Positions 7,783 to 15,761 of a stretch of DNA of 64,000 nucleotides are shown one piece after another; within the stretch, counting starts at the first letter, position 1; each line of letters opens with the position of its first letter. The notes under the pieces were generated by a model. That model saw nothing but the letters and a program-made list of their open reading frames with translations, had not been told where the DNA came from and ran no database searches. A program made the translations under genes and the position numbers. Source of the DNA: Mucilaginibacter sp. SJ (GTDB lineage: Bacteria; Bacteroidota; Bacteroidia; Sphingobacteriales; Sphingobacteriaceae); assembly GCF_028993635.1 (NCBI RefSeq), contig NZ_CP118631.1, positions 2,914,001 through 2,978,000 on the forward strand, written 5' to 3'.

Positions 7783-10700
7783 TTATTGTCCCTGATAATG
7801 ATAATCAAAATGTTTAACGATATTACCGTCTTTATCCTTGATGTTTTGCAAACGTCCGAGGCCGTCATATTCGTAGTACGAGGCATTGTTCTTCGGATCT
7901 ATCGAACCTGTGACACCAATTAATGGCGAATAAGTGTAAGTGGTCATTTGAGCACCTTTTGGATATAGCCGCAATTCATCTATGTTTCCTGATCCCGACA
8001 CGGTTATAGTAGTTTGCCCTGTTACCTGATGTTCATAATATGTCCAGCCATTGATTGTTGTTCCTTTTATTGGGTAGCCGGTAATTGTTCCTGTGATTGT
8101 TAGTGCGGTTGGGTTCTTTGTCCAGTATGATACCACATAAGTGTTTGCTGCCGTTAAACCACTTTTGGTAATAGATCCATTGGATAGGTTATAGGATATA
8201 CGCCCCGAAAACGCCGATGTGTTATCGCGTAGTGTTGAACCAATGGTCCACCCGCCGGTGCCATCCCATTCAAAACCGGCATAGGCAATATCGGTTACAC
8301 CTGCATTAATTACCTGAGCTATGGGCGATGTTGAATTATAATCCCATACATATGAATTTAAAGCTCCGTTAAGCATATGCTGCTGAACGATATGCCCATA
8401 GTTATCGTACTGATCAAACAACACATATTGCTTATACCGCGTATCGATAGCTGCCGATGAGGCTGTTATACTTGATGGCGTAAAATCGCCGAGCGGCTGC
8501 ACTGTGTTGGTTGCCTGTATCACATCGGGTAAAGGCAGCGTCGGCTTATACGAAGTGTAAACCGCACTAAGCGTTTTTTCGTTTGCCCCGTTGGCATCCG
8601 CCTTTTTTGTAATCTTTTCAACCACAGTGCCAACCAGGTTTTTATCAATTAAATTTTTTATACCCTGGGCAGTTGGGTTTGCAGGTGTCCCGGTTATGGT
8701 ATAATCAAGCGGGTACTTGTTCTGGGTAATAATCTGCTCGCCTTTACTGTTGGTTGTTACCACCCGGGTAGGCTGATAGTGGAGGTAATTATCATAATAG
8801 TAACTGGTATTTACTTCCGAATATTTGGTGGTGTCATTTTGGGTATAATCCCGCTCTGTGGTAGTTCTCAGAGGCAAAAACTTCGATACAAGGTTAAAAT
8901 AGCTCATCATACTGCCCGATTCGCATATATCGGTCGGCATGTCGCTGGTATAGGAGCCATTTTCTGCAAGTTCATAGGGGCGTTTTCGTACTTCCATGCC
9001 GTAAACCACATTATCATTCGTCAGCGAGTTTTCATATGTGTTTGTTACGCTTTTAGCTATCTGAAATTGACCGCCTTTATTGATATAATCTTTTTGCGCC
9101 AACAGTGAACCGTTCAGCAACTCAGGAACGTTGGAGGCATACGGTGGCTGAAGCGGTAAACCATATTCACTAAGCGGAGAGGAATAATCTGATACATGAT
9201 CGGGCTGGTTAACATATTGATATTCGGTTTTACCATTTTCGCCGTTTTCGCCATATAAAACGGTTACACGGTCGTAACCCACCACCGCGCCGGCTGCCGA
9301 GCCATTTAAAGGTATGTCGCTATCAGCACTCCGCATAAGGCGTGGTGCCACAAACTGCCTGTCGATAGAACCCTGCGAAAGTACAACACGGCCAAGTACA
9401 TCGTTTATCACAAAATAATTATACACCGGGTGCGACATCCTGCGGCCGTAGCTGTATTCTTTTTGCTGCCCGCTATTGTTTTTATCCGCAAAATAGTGGT
9501 AAACAAATTTTTTAACATTTACATTGGGACTACCATCTGCTTCGTGATCAATAATCCTGGCAATTCTTTGCCCTCCGCCTGTGGAAAAGGTAAGCGCATT
9601 GGCGTTGCCATAGAGTGTGGCCGTACCCACCTGGGTATAATAAGTAAAGTTGAAGTGGATATCCTGTAACGAGGATGCATAAGAAGGATCAACGTGAACC
9701 TTTAATTTGTACTTGCCTGGCGGCAGTAAAAGGTTACTGGAGTTATAACTTAACACAGGGCCTCCACAAACAGTACACCCCTCGGTGCTCCCGCCCGAGC
9801 ACACCGGAAAGTAGGAGGCATCCTTATGCATTATAAGATTAGTGCCGGTTACATCGTAAATATCAAAAGTCATGATATCGGTTACCGGAAACGGATACGG
9901 ATGTGTTGAACAATAATTATAATCCGAAAAGCGGAAAGCAACATTAAAATTAACGTATGTTGCATTTTGTGTCAAAGGATTCTCGGTGAAAATGTACTCA
10001 TTAGAAAGATCGAGGGTATCCGAAGGAAAAAAAGGCGTTGTGTTTTGGTTATCGTAATTGATCGTTGCTATTTGTTGAATAATCGTATAAGTTTTATTGA
10101 AATAGCTTGCATCATTTACCTGCGATTGCTGTTCATCAAAATCATTGCTTTCATATTGAAACTCGGTTGAGCCGCCTGTTGGATATTGAATTTTCAACAG
10201 GGAGTATGCGTTAACATAGGAAGAATTTGGTTCCCGTTCGGGCCCGGGGACGCCGAGCGCCCGGGTTACCAGATTAGGCGAATTTACCTGTATTACGCTC
10301 GGAATAAGTGATGTATTTTCCAGTTTACCATTATAATACCCCCAGTGATCCCTGGCAAACGAGCCTTTGGACGGCATCCAGATATTTTCGTTATAGGTAA
10401 AAAGATAGGGCTTTTCGGCAGTGTTTACGTTATTGTATGAGCCCTTTTGCTGAACGCTGAGTAGTTTAAGCCTCGGTGAATTTCCGTTTCCTGCATCATT
10501 ATCCGTGTTGCCGTTATCAAAATAGCTATAGCTTAAAGCAATGGTTTTTAATGGTTGGTTGCTTAAGGTACCGTTTTTATCTTTCATGAATACGGTCAGG
10601 CTATCCAACTTTTTATCGCCTGAAATGTCCAGCCTGTCGGAATAATTAAACTTTACTATGCCGGTATTAAAATCGATGTTATCAAGAACAACAAGGGTAT

Positions 10701-11664
10701 AGTCCTTGCCGGGGATTGAACCTTTCTGCCAGCCGGTGTTATGTGCCGAGTAAAGCCTGTTTCCATCGGCGCCTCCGCCATAGGGCACCGGCAAATCCTG
10801 ATAATCCAGTAACTCCGAGTATCCGCCTACCGAAGTTACATATCGCGGAACGGTAGTATAATTGAATGTAACCGTATTGCCTGTAGGCGATGTGATTTTT
10901 GTAAGATACCAGGCCGAATAATGATCTTCAAGGGAATGATAGCTTTCGGCGGCGTTAAAATCAAACGTATAACCATCGGCTGATTTAATTTGCCAACTGC
11001 TGCCATCAGTACCCGTATTAATAATCTGAATTTTTTCCTGCTTCTGTAATATTGCCTGCCGGTTTCGTTTAACTATAAACTTGCCACTTTTATCCAGGAA
11101 ATTATAAAAATATTGATCCGGCTGAAAATCGACCGGCGTACTTTCGTGGAGATAATCGTAAATATCATAAGTATAAAGTGTGGGGCTATTGGCAATAGAC
11201 TTATTAAACATGTTTAATGTACAGCCACGGCCAAGAAGATCCCTCGGCCCTTGCCCATCTGAAAAATCCATTACATTATTTTGAGCACTGTTAAAGTACA
11301 CAGAACCATAAAAATCGTCATCGCCTATTATATTACGTGATATTGAACCCCCGGTATTGATCACCCATCCCAAACCTACCTGGCTGGCTTCTTCGGATAC
11401 TTTAATGCCCGATGCATGATAACTTAATGAAATGGGCACCGTAATATCACGAAACTTAACATCATATAACGGAATAGATATATTCGGGATGCCTGTGTAA
11501 GGACTAACCGGAATATTACCATATTTTTGAAAGGCCTGCATATTGGGCGAAGGGGGAATTACTTTAGCCAAGGTGGGCCCGGTTGTTTGCGCTTTTATAT
11601 TTATTGCAATTACAAATGCGCACAGTAATGACACTAAAAATTTGAATGATTTTATTGGTAACAT
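7783..11664 (-). CDS. Large secreted YD-repeat partner protein of RHS locus 1
   Basis: 1293 residues with a signal peptide (about 1-25, ending NIKAQ). The N-terminal part (PPSPNMQAFQKYG, then TGIPNISIPLYDV and ISLSYHASGIKV) is a conserved beta-rich opening seen in Bacteroidota proteins encoded beside RHS genes. The middle is beta-rich and less distinctive. The end has YD motifs (YYEYDGLGRLQNIKDKDGNIVKHFDYHY) and stops without an RHS core or toxin tip. By layout it may form part of the shell or scaffold for the downstream RHS toxin; that is inference. It is first in the run 11664-2581 and has a good promoter candidate at 11791-11820. The locus 2 counterpart at 24936-21632 is frameshifted. Confidence 0.75.
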   Translation of the reverse strand: MLPIKSFKFLVSLLCAFVIAINIKAQTTGPTLAKVIPPSPNMQAFQKYGNIPVSPYTGIPNISIPLYDVKFRDITVPISLSYHASGIKVSEEASQVGLGWVINTGGSISRNIIGDDDFYGSVYFNSAQNNVMDFSDGQGPRDLLGRGCTLNMFNKSIANSPTLYTYDIYDYLHESTPVDFQPDQYFYNFLDKSGKFIVKRNRQAILQKQEKIQIINTGTDGSSWQIKSADGYTFDFNAAESYHSLEDHYSAWYLTKITSPTGNTVTFNYTTVPRYVTSVGGYSELLDYQDLPVPYGGGADGNRLYSAHNTGWQKGSIPGKDYTLVVLDNIDFNTGIVKFNYSDRLDISGDKKLDSLTVFMKDKNGTLSNQPLKTIALSYSYFDNGNTDNDAGNGNSPRLKLLSVQQKGSYNNVNTAEKPYLFTYNENIWMPSKGSFARDHWGYYNGKLENTSLIPSVIQVNSPNLVTRALGVPGPEREPNSSYVNAYSLLKIQYPTGGSTEFQYESNDFDEQQSQVNDASYFNKTYTIIQQIATINYDNQNTTPFFPSDTLDLSNEYIFTENPLTQNATYVNFNVAFRFSDYNYCSTHPYPFPVTDIMTFDIYDVTGTNLIMHKDASYFPVCSGGSTEGCTVCGGPVLSYNSSNLLLPPGKYKLKVHVDPSYASSLQDIHFNFTYYTQVGTATLYGNANALTFSTGGGQRIARIIDHEADGSPNVNVKKFVYHYFADKNNSGQQKEYSYGRRMSHPVYNYFVINDVLGRVVLSQGSIDRQFVAPRLMRSADSDIPLNGSAAGAVVGYDRVTVLYGENGENGKTEYQYVNQPDHVSDYSSPLSEYGLPLQPPYASNVPELLNGSLLAQKDYINKGGQFQIAKSVTNTYENSLTNDNVVYGMEVRKRPYELAENGSYTSDMPTDICESGSMMSYFNLVSKFLPLRTTTERDYTQNDTTKYSEVNTSYYYDNYLHYQPTRVVTTNSKGEQIITQNKYPLDYTITGTPANPTAQGIKNLIDKNLVGTVVEKITKKADANGANEKTLSAVYTSYKPTLPLPDVIQATNTVQPLGDFTPSSITASSAAIDTRYKQYVLFDQYDNYGHIVQQHMLNGALNSYVWDYNSTSPIAQVINAGVTDIAYAGFEWDGTGGWTIGSTLRDNTSAFSGRISYNLSNGSITKSGLTAANTYVVSYWTKNPTALTITGTITGYPIKGTTINGWTYYEHQVTGQTTITVSGSGNIDELRLYPKGAQMTTYTYSPLIGVTGSIDPKNNASYYEYDGLGRLQNIKDKDGNIVKHFDYHYQGQ

Positions 11665-11790
11665 GAGAGATAAGATTTAGGAAACGGAAAAATTGGCAGA
11701 CTCTAATTAAGCGTTTTGAACGCTAACTATGAATAGCGGTGGCTTTTTTGTTGGCATGTGATAAGGTTTTAAGTGGTTATTTTTATTAAA

Positions 11791-11820
11791 CAAAATTAAT
11801 CGATTTTTTCACAGGTACAA
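11791..11820 (-). promoter_or_regulatory. Bacteroidota-type promoter for RHS locus 1
   Basis: On the minus strand TTG (11820-11818) and TAATTTTG (11798-11791) lie 19 bases apart, matching the Bacteroidota -33 (TTTG/TTG) and -7 (TAnnTTTG) elements. Initiation would be near 11784, with a leader of about 120 bases before the 11664 start. The rest of the 11665-12041 gap is AT-rich with no gene. Confidence 0.5.
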
Positions 11821-12041
11821 GTTTTTCTTTCTTTTTTATACCCCATTAAAAGCGCCGATTTAGAACATACCTAAATCTAATCCTCTCACCTATATATCCA
11901 TCCAACTCGTTATCCCTCTTGCAATCCACTCAAACACTTCGTCTTTCAATCGGCTAAGTTCACCTATTTGTTCTTTTGAATATTAACTCTCCTTTGGCCG
12001 GGGTTTAGCGATAGCCTTACTTTGCCGCCTCGATAATCACT

Positions 12042-12398
12042 TTAATTAACCCGGACAAGAGTAGTATGTATCCCAGAGCCATTGAGGCTGATATCCATCC
12101 CTACCGAGTCGCCGTAAAATTTACCGCTGTGCGGAATATCCAAACCGTTCACAGTTACTTTAAAATGAAAGCCGGCTGTATCAAGCTTTCCTTCTTCTAT
12201 AGGAAATTCACCCTGCGGGCTTTTGGCCGTACCGGTTATAGAATCACCTGCAAGTGAAAGATTATATAATAAGGGGTATTCCGTTCCGTCGGCAGTGATA
12301 AGCTTACCCGACCATTTACCGGAAAGATCAGAAACCGCAGCTATAAAAATGGCGAAAGCGCTTAAAAGCAAAAAAAGTGTGAGAGTTTTCTTTTTCAT
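12042..12398 (-). CDS. Small secreted beta-barrel-like protein of unknown function
   Basis: 118 residues with a signal peptide of about 22 residues (MKKKTLTLFLLLSAFAIFIAAV). The mature part reads as alternating beta strands: SGKWSGKLITADGTEYPL, DSITGTAKSPQGEFPIEEGKLD, FHFKVTVNG. This pattern is common as a stand-alone periplasmic protein or an added module in Bacteroidota secreted hydrolases, and recalls a lipocalin-like barrel. No catalytic motif is visible. It lies alone between RHS locus 1 and repeat copy B, with no link to the toxin genes except position. The gene is real by composition and signal peptide; function is unknown. Confidence 0.65.
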   Translation of the reverse strand: MKKKTLTLFLLLSAFAIFIAAVSDLSGKWSGKLITADGTEYPLLYNLSLAGDSITGTAKSPQGEFPIEEGKLDTAGFHFKVTVNGLDIPHSGKFYGDSVGMDISLNGSGIHTTLVRVN

Positions 12399-12542
12399 GA
12401 TATGGTTTATTGACCCTAAGGTAATATTTATTACACGAAATTAAAATTAAATTTTATAATGGCAGGCTGCTGCTGTAAGGATCAAAAATCATGTTATCAA
12501 TTTGCATGCGGGCCACAAGCCGGGAGGCTTGCGGCAGCGAAA

Positions 12543-12968
12543 GAACATTGAGTATTTTCCATTAAATTATCATTGCTGATAATCAACAACTTAAGGTAAG
12601 TCTCAAATGCATTAAATCTTAATTTGAACAAAACGCTATTGATAATCAACCAATTGCAATATTGTATTTTCAAAAGCTGAACACCTGTTTTTTAAAAATT
12701 GAACACTGACAAAATGTTGTCAGTTCAGTGGCTGGATTATGAGGCAATCTTAAAAGTCACGGGTATTCGGCTTACAATCCCGCCGCTGCATACCCGCGCC
12801 TGAATGGGATGGATACTGCCGGGCGTAGCCGGTTCGGATTATCATAACCATAATAGAATATTGGCTTACCTATTTACAATAAAATCCCGGATGAAATCAA
12901 CATCCGGGATTTGCATGTGCAATACTTTGCAAACGGGCCACAAGCCAGAGGCTTGCGGCAGCGAAAGA
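12543..12968 (-). repeat. Long non-coding repeat, copy B (composite left edge)
   Basis: Copy of the element described at 2128, including the stem AAATCCCGGATG/CATCCGGGATTT (12882-12893 and 12901-12912, loop AAATCAA). It lacks the usual left edge: the first bases correspond to an internal point (GAACATTGAGTATTTTCC, also found inside copy D), and just before it at about 12506-12542 is a second partial right end (GGGCCACAAGCC...GGCTTGCGGCAGCG). This reads as two element copies joined by a deletion. It is 3' of the metallopeptidase-tip module and abuts a gene remnant at 12967. Confidence 0.85.
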
Positions 12969-13038
12969 AAACAAAAAGCTTTATGAACGGCTTTTGCAGG
13001 CTGAACGCGAAAAGAACGAACTGCTGAAAGAAAGATAA
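12967..13038 (+). pseudogene. C-terminal remnant of a plus-strand gene cut by the repeat
   Basis: Immediately right of repeat copy B an open plus-strand frame encodes ENKKLYERLLQAEREKNELL and ends KER-TAA at 13036-13038, followed 5 bases later by a strong terminator. The Lys/Glu-rich helix resembles the C-terminal coiled-coil tail common in Bacteroidota helix-turn-helix regulators. No start or DNA-binding domain remains, so this looks like the stump of a gene truncated when the repeat or toxin module arrived. The assignment to a regulator is tentative. Confidence 0.5.
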
Positions 13039-13043
13039 ACAGC

Positions 13044-13067
13044 AAAGCCCGGCGATTGCCGGGCTTT
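13044..13067. terminator. Strong bidirectional terminator
   Basis: Perfect 10-bp stem AAAGCCCGGC (13044-13053) and GCCGGGCTTT (13058-13067) with a GATT loop. It would end the plus-strand gene remnant and also the minus-strand transcript of the toxin-immunity module that finishes at 13110. Confidence 0.75.
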
Positions 13068-13109
13068 CTTGTCAAACTACTTTATTAGCTATGGTAAAAT
13101 CTATTTGAC

Positions 13110-13541
13110 CTAATCAAATTCTTTTATATAGTACTTTATTAAGGTCATAATTTTAGGATTGGTATATTTTTGGAACGTCAGGAATTGTCCGCTATGGATG
13201 TTATGAAAAAAGTATACTTTGCTGTCAGTTAAAATACCCCAATAGATATTCCCGTGATCTGATGTAGCTTTAAATTTAACAAGTAGGAAACTTGTATTTG
13301 AATCACCTTTATAGATCTCCAATTGTTTTTTTATGATAATTCTGTCTTTATAATTTTCCAAATTGAATTCTTTGCTCATATCAGAGAACTCTTTTTCGTT
13401 TTTTAGATAATTTAAAAAGTCAAATTCATACTTAGCAATACGAATGTCTTGATCGACCAATATTCCTTTTTGTGCTAAGCATTGTCCTGATAGTATCAGA
13501 AATAACACTAATACTATTGCCCGTTTTTCATATTTGAACAT
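13110..13541 (-). CDS. Secreted candidate immunity protein for the metallopeptidase-tip module
   Basis: 143 residues. Residues about 7-23 (AIVLVLFLILSGQCLAQ) form a signal peptide, so the mature protein is probably periplasmic or a surface protein. The rest is mixed charged and aromatic (FLNYLKNEKEF, GNIYWGILTDSKVYFFHNIH) with no family I recognise. It starts two bases after the stop of the orphan RHS tip at 13544, so translation is probably coupled. An exported inhibitor would fit a toxin that acts outside the cytoplasm. The function is inferred from position only. Confidence 0.6.
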   Translation of the reverse strand: MFKYEKRAIVLVLFLILSGQCLAQKGILVDQDIRIAKYEFDFLNYLKNEKEFSDMSKEFNLENYKDRIIIKKQLEIYKGDSNTSFLLVKFKATSDHGNIYWGILTDSKVYFFHNIHSGQFLTFQKYTNPKIMTLIKYYIKEFD

Positions 13542-13543
13542 AT

Positions 13544-14698
13544 TTATTTATGTGTTTTTTGTTTCATTGTTTCTCGATAATACTGTAGTTGTACTTTATA
13601 TGGTTTACTTTCAGTCACTGATCGGCCTTCTTTATTTGTACTACTATTGTACGTTGGTTCTGTTGCATGAACTCCCTCGTGTGAAGCTACCGCACCTACA
13701 TGTTCCTCTGTTGTATACATATTTGGTACAATATATGAGTTAGCTTCTTTACCACTCAAACTTACATTCATACCATCTTGATTCTGTTTGACGTATTCTA
13801 TACTTTTTTCAAATACTGTTACGGTGAATGCTGCAGGCTTTGCAACTCCATTTTCATCTCTTTTAAAAGATGTCGCTTCAGTCAAACCGAGAGTCACTTT
13901 GCCACTTTCATCCTTCTTCAAATCTGTTGTATTATCTACAAGTTTAATACTTGCTTCTGACGATATCATGGCGTCGAGTTCTTTAGTACCTACCGAATTC
14001 TTCAACATAGCATTACCTATTCGTTTAGTATCTTCTGTTGCATTTACCCAACTTACATTTCCATCCTTGTCCTTAGTATAAGTTGCATTGCCTTGATTTA
14101 CATTTTTGTCTGCGCCTTCGATTGTATACATTCCATCGGGATCTATAAATCGAATTGGGTTATTTCTGACATAATTATATGGAGACCATCGTCTATCTTT
14201 CTCCGCCAATGGATCCACACTTGTCCACCTTCCTATCACCGGATCATAAAACCTTGCACCATAGTCATACAGCCCCGTCTCTTCCTGTAATTCCTTGTGA
14301 TTATAAAGATATTCATTTTTAGGTGAAGCTACGATACCCTGCATTGATTGTATACCATAGCCAAATGCATAGTAATCATTCTCCTGCAAAATTTTGGCCG
14401 TTTGCTGGGTTGGGTCATTGGGGTCCGGGGTTAGGGTTACCCTGGTGTTGCCCAGGTGGTCTTTCAGGTCATATTCATAGGTGTAGGTTGTTCCGCTGTG
14501 CCTGGCCCGGCCTTCTTCCGTCTGGATAAATGCTACATTGGTCGTGCTGTTATCATATTGGATGCCGTTATCATATTCCGTCGTCGTGGTTATCCCGCCT
14601 GCCGTGTACAGTTTTCTGAGTTTATTGCCTCCTGCACTGTAAACATAAACTACCGTGCTGCCGTCGTTTTTGGTGATCGTTTGCGGCAGGTTCAGCAT
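13544..14698 (-). CDS. Orphan RHS module: core fragment fused to an HExxH metallopeptidase-like tip
   Basis: 384 residues from ATG 14698. Residues 1-190 nearly copy residues 819-1007 of the full-length RHS protein at 17862-21605 ([13 protein letters not shown] through [12 protein letters not shown] to DPDGM). Residues 191-384 are an unrelated tip containing [11 protein letters not shown], an HExxH zinc-binding motif at H330-E331-x-x-H334, so a zinc metallopeptidase is likely. The frame upstream is closed by TAA 13 codons before the ATG and the sequence beyond is repeat DNA, so the module lacks signal peptide, shell and obvious promoter. The internal Met may not be used as a start. It is probably a silent cassette usable after recombination into the full-length gene. 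Core and motif are clear; expression is doubtful. Confidence 0.75.
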   Translation of the reverse strand: MLNLPQTITKNDGSTVVYVYSAGGNKLRKLYTAGGITTTTEYDNGIQYDNSTTNVAFIQTEEGRARHSGTTYTYEYDLKDHLGNTRVTLTPDPNDPTQQTAKILQENDYYAFGYGIQSMQGIVASPKNEYLYNHKELQEETGLYDYGARFYDPVIGRWTSVDPLAEKDRRWSPYNYVRNNPIRFIDPDGMYTIEGADKNVNQGNATYTKDKDGNVSWVNATEDTKRIGNAMLKNSVGTKELDAMISSEASIKLVDNTTDLKKDESGKVTLGLTEATSFKRDENGVAKPAAFTVTVFEKSIEYVKQNQDGMNVSLSGKEANSYIVPNMYTTEEHVGAVASHEGVHATEPTYNSSTNKEGRSVTESKPYKVQLQYYRETMKQKTHK

Positions 14699-14745
14699 AT
14701 TGTAGCTGATGCTGCTGATCCCTTGTAAAGTTGCTGTTTAACTTA

Positions 14746-15193
14746 CAGGTGTTCAACTTTTAAAAGTGTGAACACTTTGTATTTTCCATTAAATAATCAT
14801 CGCTGATAATCAATAACTTAAGTTTAGCCTCAAATGTATTAAATCTTAATTTGAACAAAACACCATTGATAATCAATTAATTGCAATATTGTATTTTCAA
14901 AAGCTGAACACCTGTTTTTAAAAAATTGAACACTGACAAGATATTGTCAGTTCAGTGGCTGCATTATGAGGCAATCTTAAAAGTCACGGGTATCCAGCCC
15001 ACAATCCCACCGCTGTATACCCGCGCCTGAATGAGAATAGGATACTGCAGGGCGTAGCCGGTTCGGATTATCATAACCATAATAGAATATTGGCTTACCT
15101 ATTTACAACAAAATCCCGGATGTTGATTTCATCCGGGATTTGCATGTGCAATACTTTGCAAACGGGCCACAAGCCAGAGGCTTGCGGCAGCGA
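14746..15193 (-). repeat. Long non-coding repeat, copy C
   Basis: Full copy of the element family, between the orphan module at 13544-14698 and the immunity gene that ends at 15321. Its left 169 bp (14746-14914) is bounded by near-perfect inverted 16-mers, CAGGTGTTCAACTTTT and AAAAGCTGAACACCTG (15 of 16 match as inverted repeats), and contains two TTGATAATCAA words. The conserved stem is at 15111-15122 and 15130-15141, but here the 7-base loop is TTGATTT, the exact reverse complement of the loop in copies A and B. Confidence 0.88.
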
Positions 15194-15275
15194 AAACGCT
15201 TGCGGCAGCAGGGGGCTTGCGGCAGCGATCACTTGCGGTAGCAGAGCGGTAGCTGGGCGGCAGCGAAAAGATAAT
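15176..15275. repeat. Degenerate short repeats of GCTTGCGGCAGCG type
   Basis: Just past copy C the word CTTGCGGCAGC recurs at least three times (aggcttgcggcagcg, cgcttgcggcagca, ggcttgcggcagcg), then in weaker forms (acttgcggtagcag, gggcggcagcg), ending in AAAAGATAATA. The unit length is irregular at about 12-20 bases. It extends the right end of the long repeat and is not coding. Confidence 0.6.
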
Positions 15276-15320
15276 AATAGCAAACATTTGGGCATAATTC
15301 GTTTGCGTGTATCAAGTATC

Positions 15321-15761
15321 TTAAATACCCCTCTCATTCCCTGCGCCCCCTTGTAAGCGAATTATCCAAGCACCGATAAACATAGTAAGAGCACTTAACA
15401 ACCATAGCCAATATCCCAATTTATAACTCACAATGTTGGAATAGTTACCAGCTTCATCAGAAACTATTTGTTTAAAAAACAAAAAAGAAATCATAAATAT
15501 CAGAGCACAACCAGAAGCAAGCATACTTTTTTGAGTGTTTTTCTTCCACAAAGACCAAGAAATAAATAGAATTGGATTAGCCAACCAAGTCAGGTTAGCT
15601 CCGCCAAAGACCAGCCCGACAATACCCATTATTAAGGCCATAAAAGAATTTCCACAAGAATCTGTAACGCAATAACAATCTTGAGTAAGTGATACAGAGT
15701 AGATGCCAATACTGAGTAAAATGACACTCTGTTTTAAGGTGATTTTTATATTATTTCGCAT
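15321..15761 (-). CDS. Membrane protein, candidate immunity protein for the lipase-tip module
   Basis: 146 residues with about four hydrophobic segments (near 11-25, 40-72, 80-97 and 115-134), so it is predicted to sit in the inner membrane. A Cys-rich stretch (CYCVTDSCGNS) lies near residues 29-38. I recognise no family. Its ATG overlaps the end of the orphan lipase-tip frame by 11 bases, strong evidence for coupled translation. A membrane protein would suit protection against a tip that attacks phospholipids. Position supports an immunity role; sequence alone does not prove it. Confidence 0.6.
   Translation of the reverse strand: MRNNIKITLKQSVILLSIGIYSVSLTQDCYCVTDSCGNSFMALIMGIVGLVFGGANLTWLANPILFISWSLWKKNTQKSMLASGCALIFMISFLFFKQIVSDEAGNYSNIVSYKLGYWLWLLSALTMFIGAWIIRLQGGAGNERGI

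Noticed and set aside
12866..15337. Small minus- and plus-strand frames inside repeat copies B and C (for example 12866-13075 and 15095-15337)
   Set aside because: They arise from repeat DNA, differ between copies through indels and have no conserved protein, so they are not genes.
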